Source: Myxacorys chilensis ATA2-1-KO14
GTDB lineage: Bacteria > Cyanobacteriota > Cyanobacteriia > Leptolyngbyales > Leptolyngbyaceae
NCBI GenBank assembly: GCA_019359275.1
Contig: JAHHHP010000048.1
Location: 1-41,151, forward strand
Reading direction: 5' to 3'
Length of the DNA stretch: 41,151 nucleotides
Of this stretch, positions 1 through 8,191 are shown piece after piece. The notes under the pieces are model-generated. The model searched no databases. It worked only from the letters and a program-made list of their open reading frames with translations, and had not been told where the DNA came from. Numbering within the stretch: the first letter of the stretch is position 1; each line of letters starts with the position of its first letter. Made by a program: the position numbers and the translations under genes.

Positions 1-111
1 TATTTATGGGCACCCCGACTTTTTGAGAGGTCTGGGTCTGAGCGCGACCTGATTAAAGTTCCCAGCCAAGTGTTTAGCTGTTGGTTAGAGGCACTTTGCT
101 ATGCTGCCTAA
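1..111 (+). CDS. Possible 3' end of an unidentified gene (partial)
   Basis: Frame 1 is open from the window edge to a TAA at 109-111, giving a 36-residue C-terminal tail that ends in WLEALCYAA. I do not recognise the family. It is listed because the frame stays open and the stop falls just before the IS5-type element at 130. It could equally be chance. Confidence 0.35.
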   Translation, partial: YLWAPRLFERSGSERDLIKVPSQVFSCWLEALCYAA

Positions 112-129
112 TGGATAAAGTCGAGCTTA

Positions 130-1039
130 GAGGCTGTTTGAAAAGATAGAAGAAGTAGCAAATTAAGCCAAGCGCCTAACCATGAGGCGAATCATGGCAA
201 TGTAGAGCATGACCTCGGAACTTGCTGGGAGATATTCATAATCTTTGCTCAACCTGCGATACCAGTTGAGCCAGCCAAACGTGCGTTCCACCACCCACCG
301 CTTGTTGAGCAACACGAAGCCTTGAGTCTGCTCTGGTCGCAACACGACTTGCACAACCCAACGAAAGGCATCCATCACCGAGACCAAAAAGGGACGGCCA
401 CTATATCCACCATCGACCCAAATCAAGTAGAGGCGAGACACCGCTTCTCCCATCTGATGCACCGTTTGCAACACTCGTTTCCCGCCTTCTCGTTCGGGTG
501 TACTGGCGGCAGTGACGACCACTCGCAAAACTAGTCCCAAGGGATCAACGGCAGTATGGCGTTTGCGACCCTTGATGTGTTTTGCTTTGTCAAACCCAAC
601 GCACTCATGCACCATCGTTGCCGTTGCCACACTTTGACTATCGACAATCGCTTCAGACGGGCTGCTAGGCCGACCCTGGTCAGTTCTTACCCAATCTCGT
701 AACCGGTCGTGAATCGCCACCCATGTGCCGTCTCTACGCCAGTTGCGAAAATAGGTGTACACCGTTTGCCAGGCTGGAAAATCCCCGGGCAAGTCGCGCC
801 ACTTGCAGCCTTGAACCACAACGTAAAAGATGGCGTTGAGCACGGCCCACATCTGGACCGCTCGCGGACGACCGCCTGGTTTGGCTGCTGGAATCAGAGT
901 CTCAATCAACTCAAACTGGGAGAGGGTTAGGTTACTGGAGTATGCTTTACTCATGGCTCTCCAGGTGCTGTATCTACAGTATTTACAGCGTATACCTCGA
1001 GAGCTTTTTTACCGACTATCTGACTTCTCAAACAGCCTC
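130..1039 (-). mobile_element. Complete IS5-family insertion sequence (IS427-like), 910 bp
   Basis: The transposase gene is bounded by terminal inverted repeats of about 16 bp: GAGGCTGTTTGA plus AAAG at 130-145, and the complement with one mismatch at 1024-1039. A TA dinucleotide touches each end (128-129 and 1040-1041). This fits the 2-bp TA target duplication known for the IS427 group; the group assignment is inference. The element looks intact. It ends about 52 bp before the start of the DUF1830 gene, so it probably replaced or altered that gene's promoter. Confidence 0.85.
163..954 (-). CDS. IS5-family transposase (DDE type)
   Basis: This 263-residue transposase should cut and join the ends of the surrounding element. 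The N-terminal part (about 10-85) is the DUF4096-like helix-turn-helix region, with the family signature GCKWRDLP. The DDE catalytic triad is visible: Asp in IVDSQSV, Asp in WVDGGYSG, and Glu in the C-terminal VVERTFGWLNWYRRL block. A single uninterrupted frame encodes it, whereas many IS427-group elements use two overlapping frames. The start ATG lies at 952-954, about 85 bp inside the right terminal repeat. No lesion is visible, so it may be active. Confidence 0.92.
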   Translation of the reverse strand: MSKAYSSNLTLSQFELIETLIPAAKPGGRPRAVQMWAVLNAIFYVVVQGCKWRDLPGDFPAWQTVYTYFRNWRRDGTWVAIHDRLRDWVRTDQGRPSSPSEAIVDSQSVATATMVHECVGFDKAKHIKGRKRHTAVDPLGLVLRVVVTAASTPEREGGKRVLQTVHQMGEAVSRLYLIWVDGGYSGRPFLVSVMDAFRWVVQVVLRPEQTQGFVLLNKRWVVERTFGWLNWYRRLSKDYEYLPASSEVMLYIAMIRLMVRRLA

Positions 1040-1091
1040 TAAGATTAATAAGGTTTATGAGATTTTTCGATTTAGTATCAAAACTTTAAAA

Positions 1092-1352
1092 ATGGTTAAT
1101 TCATTATCGGCAGAGTTTAGCTTAATTTTGTGCTGCTACGTCAATACAAGTCCGCAAGTGCAAATCATTCGGATTGCAGATGTTTCAGATTTTTATTTAG
1201 AACGAGTCATTTTTCCGGGTCAGCGTCTTCTGTTTGAAGTGCCTTTTAACGCTTCTTTAGAGGTGCATACGGGACGGTTTATCGGTGCGATCGCAGCAGA
1301 TACGATCGCATGTGAAACTTTAAAGGTGAAGCAATCTGAGCCTTCTGAATGA
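1092..1352 (+). CDS. DUF1830 family protein
   Basis: This small protein of 86 residues has the DUF1830 pattern: LCCYVN near the N-terminus, a FPGQRLLFEVP block in the middle, and a DTIAC segment near the end. DUF1830 is a short, nearly cyanobacteria-specific family of unknown function. The open frame runs back into the inserted IS (to 942), but those residues are IS-derived. The ATG at 1092 matches the family N-terminus. The IS5-type element ends 52 bp upstream, so transcription may now depend on the IS or on a small remnant promoter. Confidence 0.8.
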   Translation: MVNSLSAEFSLILCCYVNTSPQVQIIRIADVSDFYLERVIFPGQRLLFEVPFNASLEVHTGRFIGAIAADTIACETLKVKQSEPSE

Positions 1353-1575
1353 GCTTTCTGAAGTGGTTCCTCCAGAGTTGCGCTCTGTGTAATCACTTAT
1401 CTGTAAAATCACTTAGGCGCGTTAGGCGTATCAAATTTATCACGATGCAGGTAACAGCATTCTAGAGTTTCTAGAAACAAAGAAAAGACAGAATCACACA
1501 CTGTTAGAATAATTCAGGCAGGTTCATCCTCCGCTCGGCTTGCGTGAGCGACTTCTGTATTGAGTAATTCTACCC

Positions 1576-2643
1576 ATGCGTAAAACGTCCGACCTACATG
1601 TTGTGGAAACCAAGCGGCTGATGGCTCCCACAGCATTAAAAGCAGAAATTCCAATGACAGAGACTGCCGCTTCACTGGTGGCTCAGACGCGCGATCGCAT
1701 TCGTCGCATTCTCCGACAAGAGGACGATCGCTTACTCGTTGTGGTTGGACCTTGCTCAATTCACGATGTTAAAGCGGCTTACGAATACGCTGAAAAATTA
1801 GCACCCGTTCGTCAGGCACTTTCTGACAAATTAGAAATCGTGATGCGCGTGTATTTTGAGAAGCCGCGCACAACTATGGGTTGGAAAGGGCTAATTAACG
1901 ATCCCCATTTAGATGAAAGCTACGACATCAACACAGGGCTGCGTTTAGCTCGTAGATTACTGCTTGACTTAGCGCAATTAGGGATTCCGAGCGCCACCGA
2001 GCTACTTGATCCAATTATTCCTCAATATCTAGCAGATTTGATTTCATGGAGTGCGATCGGCGCTCGAACAACTGAGAGTCAGACTCATCGCGAAATGGCC
2101 TCCGGTCTTTCAATGCCAGTGGGCTTCAAAAACAGCACTGACGGCAATCTTCTGACTGCTGTTCACGCAGTTATGGCAGCCAGTTGTCCTCACCGTTTTC
2201 TGGGCATTAATACAGAAGGAATGGCGAGTATTGTCGCCACGACGGGCAATCCTGACTGCCATGTTATTCTACGCGGTGGCAAGAATGGGCCTAATTACAA
2301 TGCCGCTGCGCTTGAGAAGGCCGTCGCTGAGTTAGTTCAGCAAAATGTTGTGTCGCGGGTGATGGTTGATTGTAGTCACGGCAACAGCAGCAAGGACTAT
2401 CGGCGTCAGTCCACTGTGCTGAAGGATTTAGTAGAACAGCTAAAAGCCGGGTCGCGGCACTGCATGGGAGTCATGATCGAAAGTCATCTCGTCGCCGGTA
2501 GCCAAGCTGTCCCCGATGATTTGGATCAATTGACCTATGGACAAAGCATCACCGATGCGTGTGTTGATTTCTCGACAACGCTTGACATGCTCCATATGCT
2601 TGCTGATGCGGTTGAGTGTAGAGGGGCAGAAGTCTTGTGCTAA
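1576..2643 (+). CDS. aroF: 3-deoxy-7-phosphoheptulonate synthase (DAHP synthase, class I)
   Basis: This enzyme condenses phosphoenolpyruvate and erythrose 4-phosphate in the first step of the shikimate pathway to aromatic amino acids. The 355 residues equal the length of the E. coli AroF/AroG/AroH group. Visible signatures are GPCSIHD (metal-binding Cys60), the PRTTMGWKG block, GARTTESQ, GFKNSTDG, VDCSHGNS (metal His), GVMIESHL (metal Glu) and the terminal ITDACVDF (metal Asp). All four metal ligands are present, so it should be active. Which feedback inhibitor it senses cannot be read reliably. It stands alone, with a 220-bp spacer on each side. The isozyme letter in the symbol is arbitrary. 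Confidence 0.96.
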   Translation: MRKTSDLHVVETKRLMAPTALKAEIPMTETAASLVAQTRDRIRRILRQEDDRLLVVVGPCSIHDVKAAYEYAEKLAPVRQALSDKLEIVMRVYFEKPRTTMGWKGLINDPHLDESYDINTGLRLARRLLLDLAQLGIPSATELLDPIIPQYLADLISWSAIGARTTESQTHREMASGLSMPVGFKNSTDGNLLTAVHAVMAASCPHRFLGINTEGMASIVATTGNPDCHVILRGGKNGPNYNAAALEKAVAELVQQNVVSRVMVDCSHGNSSKDYRRQSTVLKDLVEQLKAGSRHCMGVMIESHLVAGSQAVPDDLDQLTYGQSITDACVDFSTTLDMLHMLADAVECRGAEVLC

Positions 2644-2666
2644 TCGGGCTTGTATTAGCTAGTTTG

Positions 2667-2732
2667 AAATGATCCGCTCAGTCCTAATCTTCTTTGTAGT
2701 TTACTGAGAATGGTCCAAAGGGCGGATCATTT
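2667..2732. repeat. Interrupted inverted repeat downstream of DAHP synthase
   Basis: AAATGATCCGC at 2667-2677 is exactly complementary to GCGGATCATTT at 2722-2732. A second inner pair, CTCAGT (2677-2682) and ACTGAG (2703-2708), nests inside it. Together they would fold into a long stem-loop 24 bp after the aroF stop. There is no clear U-tract, so it may be a processing or stability element, a weak terminator, or a remnant of a small mobile repeat. Confidence 0.55.
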
Positions 2733-2877
2733 GGGGTACAGCTTGTGAAGCTGTTAGTTTGACTTGTGACGCTATTCTCAAAAGCAACCGCTCTGAAAGA
2801 GGATAGTCTCTGGGAATGCAGCCTCACTTGAAAAACAACGCTATGCTACTAGCAACAGTGGATTCAAGAGGGAATGC

Positions 2878-3489
2878 ATGATTGATCTCTATACTTTCAC
2901 TACTCCAAATGGTCGTAAAGCATCGATCATGCTGGAAGAAGTTGGTGTTCCTTACCAAGTCCATGTAATTGATATTACTAAAGGCGATCAGCTTAGCGCA
3001 GAGTTTGTTGCAATTAATCCTAATAGTAAGATTCCAGCGATCGTCGATCACGATACCAACATCACCGTGTTTGAATCTGGAGCAATCCTGCTGTACTTAG
3101 CAGAGAAAACCGGAGCGTTGATGCCGACCGATCAGGTAGGACGCTATCAGGTTCTGGAGTGGCTGATGCTTCAGATGGGAAGTGTAGGACCGATGTTTGG
3201 ACAACTCAATCATTTCAAAAAATTTGCGCCAGAAAAGATCCCTTACGCCATCGAGCGTTACGAGAAAGAAACGCTAAGACTATATGGTGTCTTAGATGGA
3301 CAACTAGCAAAGCATGAGTATCTTGCTGGAGAGTACACGATCGCAGACATCGCCACGTTTCCATGGGTTGCTACCTATGAGTTTCAAGGATTGACGCTGG
3401 ACAATCATCCCAATCTGAAGCGCTGGTTTGAAGCGATTAATCAACGCCCTGCTGTCCAGAAAGGCATGAATGTTCCAGAACGAAAGTAG
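2878..3489 (+). CDS. Glutathione S-transferase (Nu-class / YfcG-YghU-like)
   Basis: The 203 residues hold an N-terminal thioredoxin-like domain (about 1-80) and a C-terminal helical domain (about 90-195). The N-terminal TPNGRKASIMLEE segment, the cis-proline motif NPNSKIPAI and the glutathione-binding ESGAILLYLAEK match the YfcG/YghU group, known as glutathione-dependent disulfide-bond reductases. The helical domain has the folding motif ADIATFPW. It probably acts in cytosolic redox defence. A GAGGG ribosome-binding site lies upstream of the ATG. It has its own spacer from aroF and is followed by serS after about 90 bp. Confidence 0.9.
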   Translation: MIDLYTFTTPNGRKASIMLEEVGVPYQVHVIDITKGDQLSAEFVAINPNSKIPAIVDHDTNITVFESGAILLYLAEKTGALMPTDQVGRYQVLEWLMLQMGSVGPMFGQLNHFKKFAPEKIPYAIERYEKETLRLYGVLDGQLAKHEYLAGEYTIADIATFPWVATYEFQGLTLDNHPNLKRWFEAINQRPAVQKGMNVPERK

Positions 3490-3580
3490 ACCGCTAACCG
3501 ACTACAACTGTAAGCTGTGCAAGGTATCCTGATTGATGAGCAATCATGCTCGATCACCTATCAGACCTTGGGATACCTCT

Positions 3581-4858
3581 GTGCTTGACCTGAAGCTAAT
3601 TCGCGAAAATCCAGACCTTGTTCAAGAAAAGCTCAACCGTCGCGGTGGTGGCTATGACGTTAGCGCGATCGCAGCCCTTGACCAGCAACGGCGTGACTTA
3701 GAAGCCGCGCGATCGCGGCTGCAAGCTCGCAGTAACGAAATTGGAAAACTCGTTGGGCAGAAGATCAAAGCAGGATCTGATCCAAACGGCGAAGAGATTC
3801 AAGCCTTGCGCGACGAAGGAACGCAGATCAAAACAGAACTCGCTGACTTAGAGCCGACCGAAAAAGAGATCGATGCTCAAATCAAAGATTTAGTGTTGGC
3901 GCTGCCCAACCTGCCGAGTGACTCAACCCCAATCGGCAAAGATGAAACCGAGAATGTGGAAGTGCGGCGGTGGGGCGATGAACATAAGCCCACAATCAAG
4001 GTGTTACCTCACTACGAGATTGCTGAACAACTGGGAATTCTCAACAGCGAACGAGGTACAAAGGTTGCTCAGACTCGATTTGTCGTCTTGATGGGTGCAG
4101 GCGCTGCTTTAGAGCGGGCCTTGATTCAGTTCATGTTGGATCAGCAGATTGCGGCGGGGTATCTGGAAGTGTTGCCTCCTCTGTTAGTGAACTCGCGATC
4201 GCTGAGCGCAACGGGTCAACTCCCTAAATTTGCAGAGGAAAGTTTTAAGTGCGCGGATGACGATTTGTGGCTGATTCCGACTGCTGAAGTTCCAGTAACG
4301 AATCTGTATCGCGATGAAATTATTCCCGCCGATCAGTTACCTATTCATCATTGTGCTTACACGCCTTGTTTTCGACGGGAAGCGGGAAGCTACGGACGAG
4401 ATACTCGCGGTTTGATTCGACTGCACCAATTTAACAAAGTGGAGTTGGTCAAACTGGTGGCCCCTGACACCTCTGAGCAGGAGCATGAAGCATTAGTTCA
4501 AAATGCGGAAGCTATTCTACAAGCTTTGAAACTTCCCTATCGCACAATTGAACTATGCACGGGAGATTTAGGGTTTGGAGCGGCGAAGTGCTATGACCTC
4601 GAAGTGTGGCTTCCGGCTTCTGAAGCCTATCGCGAGATTTCAAGCTGCTCGAACTTTATGGATTTTCAAGCGCGTCGCGGCAACATTCGGTTCAAAGAAG
4701 CTGGACAGAAAGGAACTCAGTTTGTCCACACCTTGAACGGATCGGGGTTAGCGATCGGCCGGACAATGGCGGCAGTATTGGAGAACTATCAGCAAGCAGA
4801 TGGCACAGTCCGGGTTCCAGAAGTGCTGCGATCGTACTTGGGTCGCGACCTTCTGTAA
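3581..4858 (+). CDS. serS: Serine--tRNA ligase
   Basis: This class II aminoacyl-tRNA synthetase charges tRNA-Ser. An N-terminal coiled-coil arm (about 25-105, rich in Glu/Lys/Gln) is followed by the catalytic core. Motif 2 is visible as TPCFRREAGSYGRDTRG and motif 3 as GSGLAIGRTMAAVLENYQ. I chose the GTG at 3581 because the product then begins (M)LDLKLIRENP, the usual SerRS N-terminus, at 425 residues. A GGGA sits 7 bp upstream. An in-frame ATG at 3536 would add about 15 residues that do not look like the family. It heads the run serS-rseP-nth-rpsN, all on the same strand. Confidence 0.95.
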   Translation: MLDLKLIRENPDLVQEKLNRRGGGYDVSAIAALDQQRRDLEAARSRLQARSNEIGKLVGQKIKAGSDPNGEEIQALRDEGTQIKTELADLEPTEKEIDAQIKDLVLALPNLPSDSTPIGKDETENVEVRRWGDEHKPTIKVLPHYEIAEQLGILNSERGTKVAQTRFVVLMGAGAALERALIQFMLDQQIAAGYLEVLPPLLVNSRSLSATGQLPKFAEESFKCADDDLWLIPTAEVPVTNLYRDEIIPADQLPIHHCAYTPCFRREAGSYGRDTRGLIRLHQFNKVELVKLVAPDTSEQEHEALVQNAEAILQALKLPYRTIELCTGDLGFGAAKCYDLEVWLPASEAYREISSCSNFMDFQARRGNIRFKEAGQKGTQFVHTLNGSGLAIGRTMAAVLENYQQADGTVRVPEVLRSYLGRDLL

Positions 4859-4948
4859 CCGAACTCTGTCTAGGTGAAGTTTCTTAACACTCCTGCTCAC
4901 GCTCTAGAATAGAAGCATGTTGTCAATACGGCGTTCAGGTCTTTGCCT

Positions 4949-6067
4949 ATGTCAGTTCTGGCGGTTATTCTTCTTCTAGCGGTTCTCATCTTTGTTCATG
5001 AGTTGGGCCACTTTCTGGCAGCTCGGCTTCAAGGTATCTATGCGAATCGGTTCTCCCTTGGCTTTGGCCCCGCTGTTTGGAAATACCAAGGGTCGCAAAC
5101 TGAATACGCGCTTCGGGCTTTGCCGCTCGGAGGGTTTGTCGGATTTCCTGATGACGATCCAGACAGCGAAATTCCGCCGAACGATCCAAATTTATTAAAA
5201 AATCGTCCGGTATTAGATCGGGCGATCGTCATCAGCGCAGGCGTGATTGCCAATCTTCTGTTCGCCTACCTCGTCTTGGTTGCCCAAATGGGATTTGTTG
5301 GATTACCCAGCATTCAATACAATCCTGGTGCACTCATTCCGAAGGTGGTTCCTCAAGAAACGGCTGCACAAGCAGGCATTCGAGATGGCGACGTGATAGT
5401 TGCCATCAACGGACAGCCGATCCCATTCACGAAGCCCGAAACTTCAACCTTAGAAATCTCAACTGAGGCCACCTCAGCCCTGAGAGAAGCGATCGAGTCT
5501 CGTCCGGGTCAACCTCTGGATTTGACGATTCAGCGCAAGAGCGAACGGGTCAACGTCACGGTGACGCCTAAAGACGATGCGGGCAAAGGCAGAATTGGAA
5601 TTCAGCTTCAGCCTAACATCAAGCCTCAACCGGACGGAAAACTCGCCTACTACAAGCGCTCTACGAATGTCCTGCAAATTTTTAGCTGGGCAGGCGAAGA
5701 ATTTCAGCAAAATGTGGTGCGGACGGTACAAGGGTTCGGTCAACTGATTAGTAATTTCAGTAAAACCGCCGACCAAGTTGCAGGCCCCGTTGCGATCGTT
5801 GCGACTGGAGCCAAAATTGCCGAATCGGATGCCGCAAGTTTATTTAACTTTGCGTCGTTGATCAGCGTCAACCTGGCTATCATCAACATCCTTCCTTTGC
5901 CCGCGCTTGATGGCGGACAGCTTGCCTTCTTACTGGTAGAAGGAGTGCGCGGCAAGCCATTGCCCAACCGCATTCAGGAAAGCGTAATGCAAACGGGCTT
6001 AGTGCTCATACTGGGATTAGGTGTTTTTCTGATCATCCGAGATACTGTCAATTTAATTCCGCAGTGA
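4949..6067 (+). CDS. rseP: RIP metalloprotease RseP (site-2 protease family)
   Basis: This is an intramembrane zinc protease of the S2P/M50 family, which cleaves membrane-anchored anti-sigma factors or signal-peptide remnants. Transmembrane helix 1 carries the zinc motif HELGH near residue 20. A PDZ domain follows (about 115-215, with AQAGIRDGDVIVAING). Later comes the third zinc ligand motif LPALDGGQL and a final helix. The ATG at 4949 is preferred over an in-frame TTG at 4943. The stop codon overlaps the GTG start of nth (GTGA), so the two are probably translationally coupled. Confidence 0.94.
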   Translation: MSVLAVILLLAVLIFVHELGHFLAARLQGIYANRFSLGFGPAVWKYQGSQTEYALRALPLGGFVGFPDDDPDSEIPPNDPNLLKNRPVLDRAIVISAGVIANLLFAYLVLVAQMGFVGLPSIQYNPGALIPKVVPQETAAQAGIRDGDVIVAINGQPIPFTKPETSTLEISTEATSALREAIESRPGQPLDLTIQRKSERVNVTVTPKDDAGKGRIGIQLQPNIKPQPDGKLAYYKRSTNVLQIFSWAGEEFQQNVVRTVQGFGQLISNFSKTADQVAGPVAIVATGAKIAESDAASLFNFASLISVNLAIINILPLPALDGGQLAFLLVEGVRGKPLPNRIQESVMQTGLVLILGLGVFLIIRDTVNLIPQ

Positions 6068-6753
6068 GCATTACTCGAAACGTCTCTGCTAAAAAACAGC
6101 GTGCATTAGAGGTTCTGATTCGTCTGAAACGGCTCTATCCAGAGGCTCCTTGTACGCTTGACTACGAAACGCCGGTGCAGTTGATGGTTGCAACGATTCT
6201 GTCGGCTCAATGCACCGATGCACGAGTTAATATGGTCACTCCTGCCTTGTTTCGTCGATTTCCAGACGCGGCGGCCTTTGCAGGAGCCGACCTTTCCGAG
6301 TTAGAAGAATTGGTGCGATCGACAGGGTTTTACCGCAACAAGGCAAAAAATATTCAAGCGGCTTGCCGCCTGATCGTAGAACGATTTGGGGGTGAAGTGC
6401 CTCGGACGATGGACGAGTTACTTCAGCTTCCCGGCGTGGCCCGCAAAACGGCAAATGTCGTTTCGGCGCATGCGTTTGGCGTCAATCTGGGAGTCACCGT
6501 TGATACTCACGTCAAGCGTCTCGCCTATCGATTGGGCTTCACTAAAAACACCGAACCAGTGAAGATCGAGCGAGATTTGATGAAACTGATTCCGCAGCCT
6601 GACTGGGAGAATTGGTCAATTCGGCTGATTTATCATGGTCGCGCTGTGTGCGATGCGCGGAAGCCAGAGTGCGATCGCTGCGAGCTTGCCGATCTCTGTC
6701 CCTCCGCCTTCTTAGCCGCCAATTCTGCAAAAAAGGCGGCTGCCAAGTCGTAA
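6064..6753 (+). CDS. nth: Endonuclease III (DNA glycosylase/AP lyase)
   Basis: This base-excision repair enzyme removes oxidised pyrimidines and cleaves abasic sites. The 229 residues contain the helix-hairpin-helix LPGVARKTANVV with catalytic Lys128, catalytic Asp147 in VDTHVKRLAYR, and a complete 4Fe-4S loop with spacing C-x6-C-x2-C-x5-C (CDARKPECDRCELADLC). The GTG start overlaps the rseP stop by 4 bp. The N-terminal tail of about 10 residues and the Ala/Lys-rich C-terminus are slightly longer than in E. coli Nth. Confidence 0.95.
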   Translation: MSITRNVSAKKQRALEVLIRLKRLYPEAPCTLDYETPVQLMVATILSAQCTDARVNMVTPALFRRFPDAAAFAGADLSELEELVRSTGFYRNKAKNIQAACRLIVERFGGEVPRTMDELLQLPGVARKTANVVSAHAFGVNLGVTVDTHVKRLAYRLGFTKNTEPVKIERDLMKLIPQPDWENWSIRLIYHGRAVCDARKPECDRCELADLCPSAFLAANSAKKAAAKS

Positions 6754-6815
6754 TTCCAGCGGATATTGAGTACAATCAGAAACAGTGTCTTTAGAAGAAG
6801 GTTCAAGATTGAGTC

Positions 6816-7118
6816 ATGGCTAAGAAAAGCATGATTGAGCGCGAGAAAAAGCGCAAAAAAACTGTCGAAAAGTATGCTGAGAAGCGCAGCGAACTGAAAA
6901 GTCAGTTTGAAGCGGCAACGTCTCAGTCTGAGAAGCTAGAAATTCACCGCCAAATTCAGCAGCTTCCCCGCAACAGCGCCAGAGTGCGTGTGCGGAATCG
7001 CTGTTGGATCACGGGTCGTCCGAGAGGCGTATATCGCGATTTTGGGCTGTCGCGCCACTGCATTCGTGAAATGGCGCACCAAGGACTGCTTCCTGGCGTA
7101 GTTAAGTCGAGCTGGTAA
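6816..7118 (+). CDS. rpsN: 30S ribosomal protein S14
   Basis: The 100-residue protein is the long, zinc-free form of S14: the basic N-terminus MAKKSMIEREKKR is followed by the conserved C-terminal RNA-binding half with NRCWITGRPRG and the LSRHCIREMA helix. The C+ type CxxC pairs are absent. It binds 16S rRNA in the small-subunit head. It follows nth by 62 bp on the same strand, away from the main ribosomal protein operons, as is usual in cyanobacteria. Confidence 0.97.
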   Translation: MAKKSMIEREKKRKKTVEKYAEKRSELKSQFEAATSQSEKLEIHRQIQQLPRNSARVRVRNRCWITGRPRGVYRDFGLSRHCIREMAHQGLLPGVVKSSW

Positions 7119-7183
7119 TGGGCGTTGAGGTTTAAGGAGCAATCACAAAATGCCTTAGACCTTACGCTTTCTAAATATAAAAA

Positions 7184-7513
7184 TTATTGTCCGCAGCATC
7201 GGTCAATCCCTAAACTGTCAAGCAAGAGATCGCTCACAGCATTTGCAACTGCAAATTCGCTGTAAAAGCTTTGAGAGAAATCAAAGGCCTGCATCTCGGC
7301 GATGATCGCCATGACCAAGGCTCCCAAATCATTTTCTCCCTCCATTCTTTGTCTGACAAAGATTTGCGCGGCACGGTAGGCGATGACTTGATTAATAATT
7401 TCTGGTAAAAATTCTGTATCGAGCCACTGCTGGAGCTTTTGTTGTAGCCACTCCCCTTCACGCTTTGGGTGTTGGGCAGGCGGTAAGGTAATGGATGGAA
7501 TGGGTTCAACCAT
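7184..7513 (-). CDS. Hypothetical protein, 109 residues
   Basis: I do not recognise a named family. The protein is acidic and mostly helical, with a Pro-rich start (VEPIPSITLPPA), a WLQQKLQQWLDTEFLPEIINQVIAYRAA helix-rich centre and a C-terminal DLLLDSLG segment ending in two cysteines. No signal peptide or membrane helix is visible. The ATG at 7513 has GGGAG 8-9 bp upstream; the longer frame (to 7576) would run into aat. It is divergent from aat across 86 bp, so the two may share a promoter region. Its composition resembles its neighbours, so it is probably a real conserved cyanobacterial gene. Confidence 0.6.
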   Translation of the reverse strand: MVEPIPSITLPPAQHPKREGEWLQQKLQQWLDTEFLPEIINQVIAYRAAQIFVRQRMEGENDLGALVMAIIAEMQAFDFSQSFYSEFAVANAVSDLLLDSLGIDRCCGQ

Positions 7514-7599
7514 ACGAGGCTCCCGTTTTTGAACACGGCTATCTAGACTATAACGCTCCCCCTCTGCTCCGTTCATTAAAAATCATCTCGGTTCCGCCC

Positions 7600-8178
7600 A
7601 TGCGAATTGATGTGCCATCCATTATTGAAGGGTATGCGCAAGGGTATTTCCTGATGGCAGATGAATCAGGAGATGATTTGGCGTGGTATACCAGTCGCGA
7701 TCGCACGCTGATTCCGCTTGATGATCGGTTTCGCTACCCGCGATCGCTGCAACGCATTCTCAATCAAGATCGATTTTCGGTCGCGATCAATCGAGACTTT
7801 GAAGCCGTAGTAGAAGGATGCGCCGATCGCGAGACAACCTGGATTTCATCTGAATTAAAGAGCATTTACTGGATGCTGTACGAGGAAGGCTGGGCGTACA
7901 GTTTTGAGACTTGGCAAGGCGATGAACTAGCGGGGGGGATTTTGGGTCTTGCGATTCGAGGCGCATTCATTGGCGAGTCGATGTTTTACCGAATTCCAGA
8001 TGGCTCTAAGGTGGCAATGGTAAAACTGGTGGAGCATTTGAGGGCGAGGCAGTTTGTCCTGTTTGATGCTCAGATGATGAACCCACACTTAGAGCGATTT
8101 GGAGCGTTTCCAATCGGGGGACGGGGATACAGGGATTTGTTGCGGCAGGCACTAGAGCGAGACTGCGCGATCACGTAG
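7600..8178 (+). CDS. aat: Leucyl/phenylalanyl-tRNA--protein transferase
   Basis: This enzyme attaches Leu or Phe from aminoacyl-tRNA to the N-terminus of proteins, marking them for ClpS/ClpAP-type degradation (N-end rule). Family signatures are the GYAQGYFLMADE segment, TWISSELKSIYWMLYEEGWAYSFE (the acceptor-binding WI region), and GESMFYR...SKVAMVKLVEHL. The C-terminal MNPHLERFGAFPIGGRGY is also typical. The longest frame begins at 7495, but the ATG at 7600 gives MRIDVPSIIEGYAQGYF, the usual cyanobacterial N-terminus (192 residues), and clears the divergent neighbour. Confidence 0.92.
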   Translation: MRIDVPSIIEGYAQGYFLMADESGDDLAWYTSRDRTLIPLDDRFRYPRSLQRILNQDRFSVAINRDFEAVVEGCADRETTWISSELKSIYWMLYEEGWAYSFETWQGDELAGGILGLAIRGAFIGESMFYRIPDGSKVAMVKLVEHLRARQFVLFDAQMMNPHLERFGAFPIGGRGYRDLLRQALERDCAIT

Positions 8179-8191
8179 AGCCTTGCCCTTT

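Noticed and set aside
942..1091. N-terminal extension of the DUF1830 gene
   Set aside because: The extra residues are encoded by the right end of the IS5-type element and do not belong to the family.
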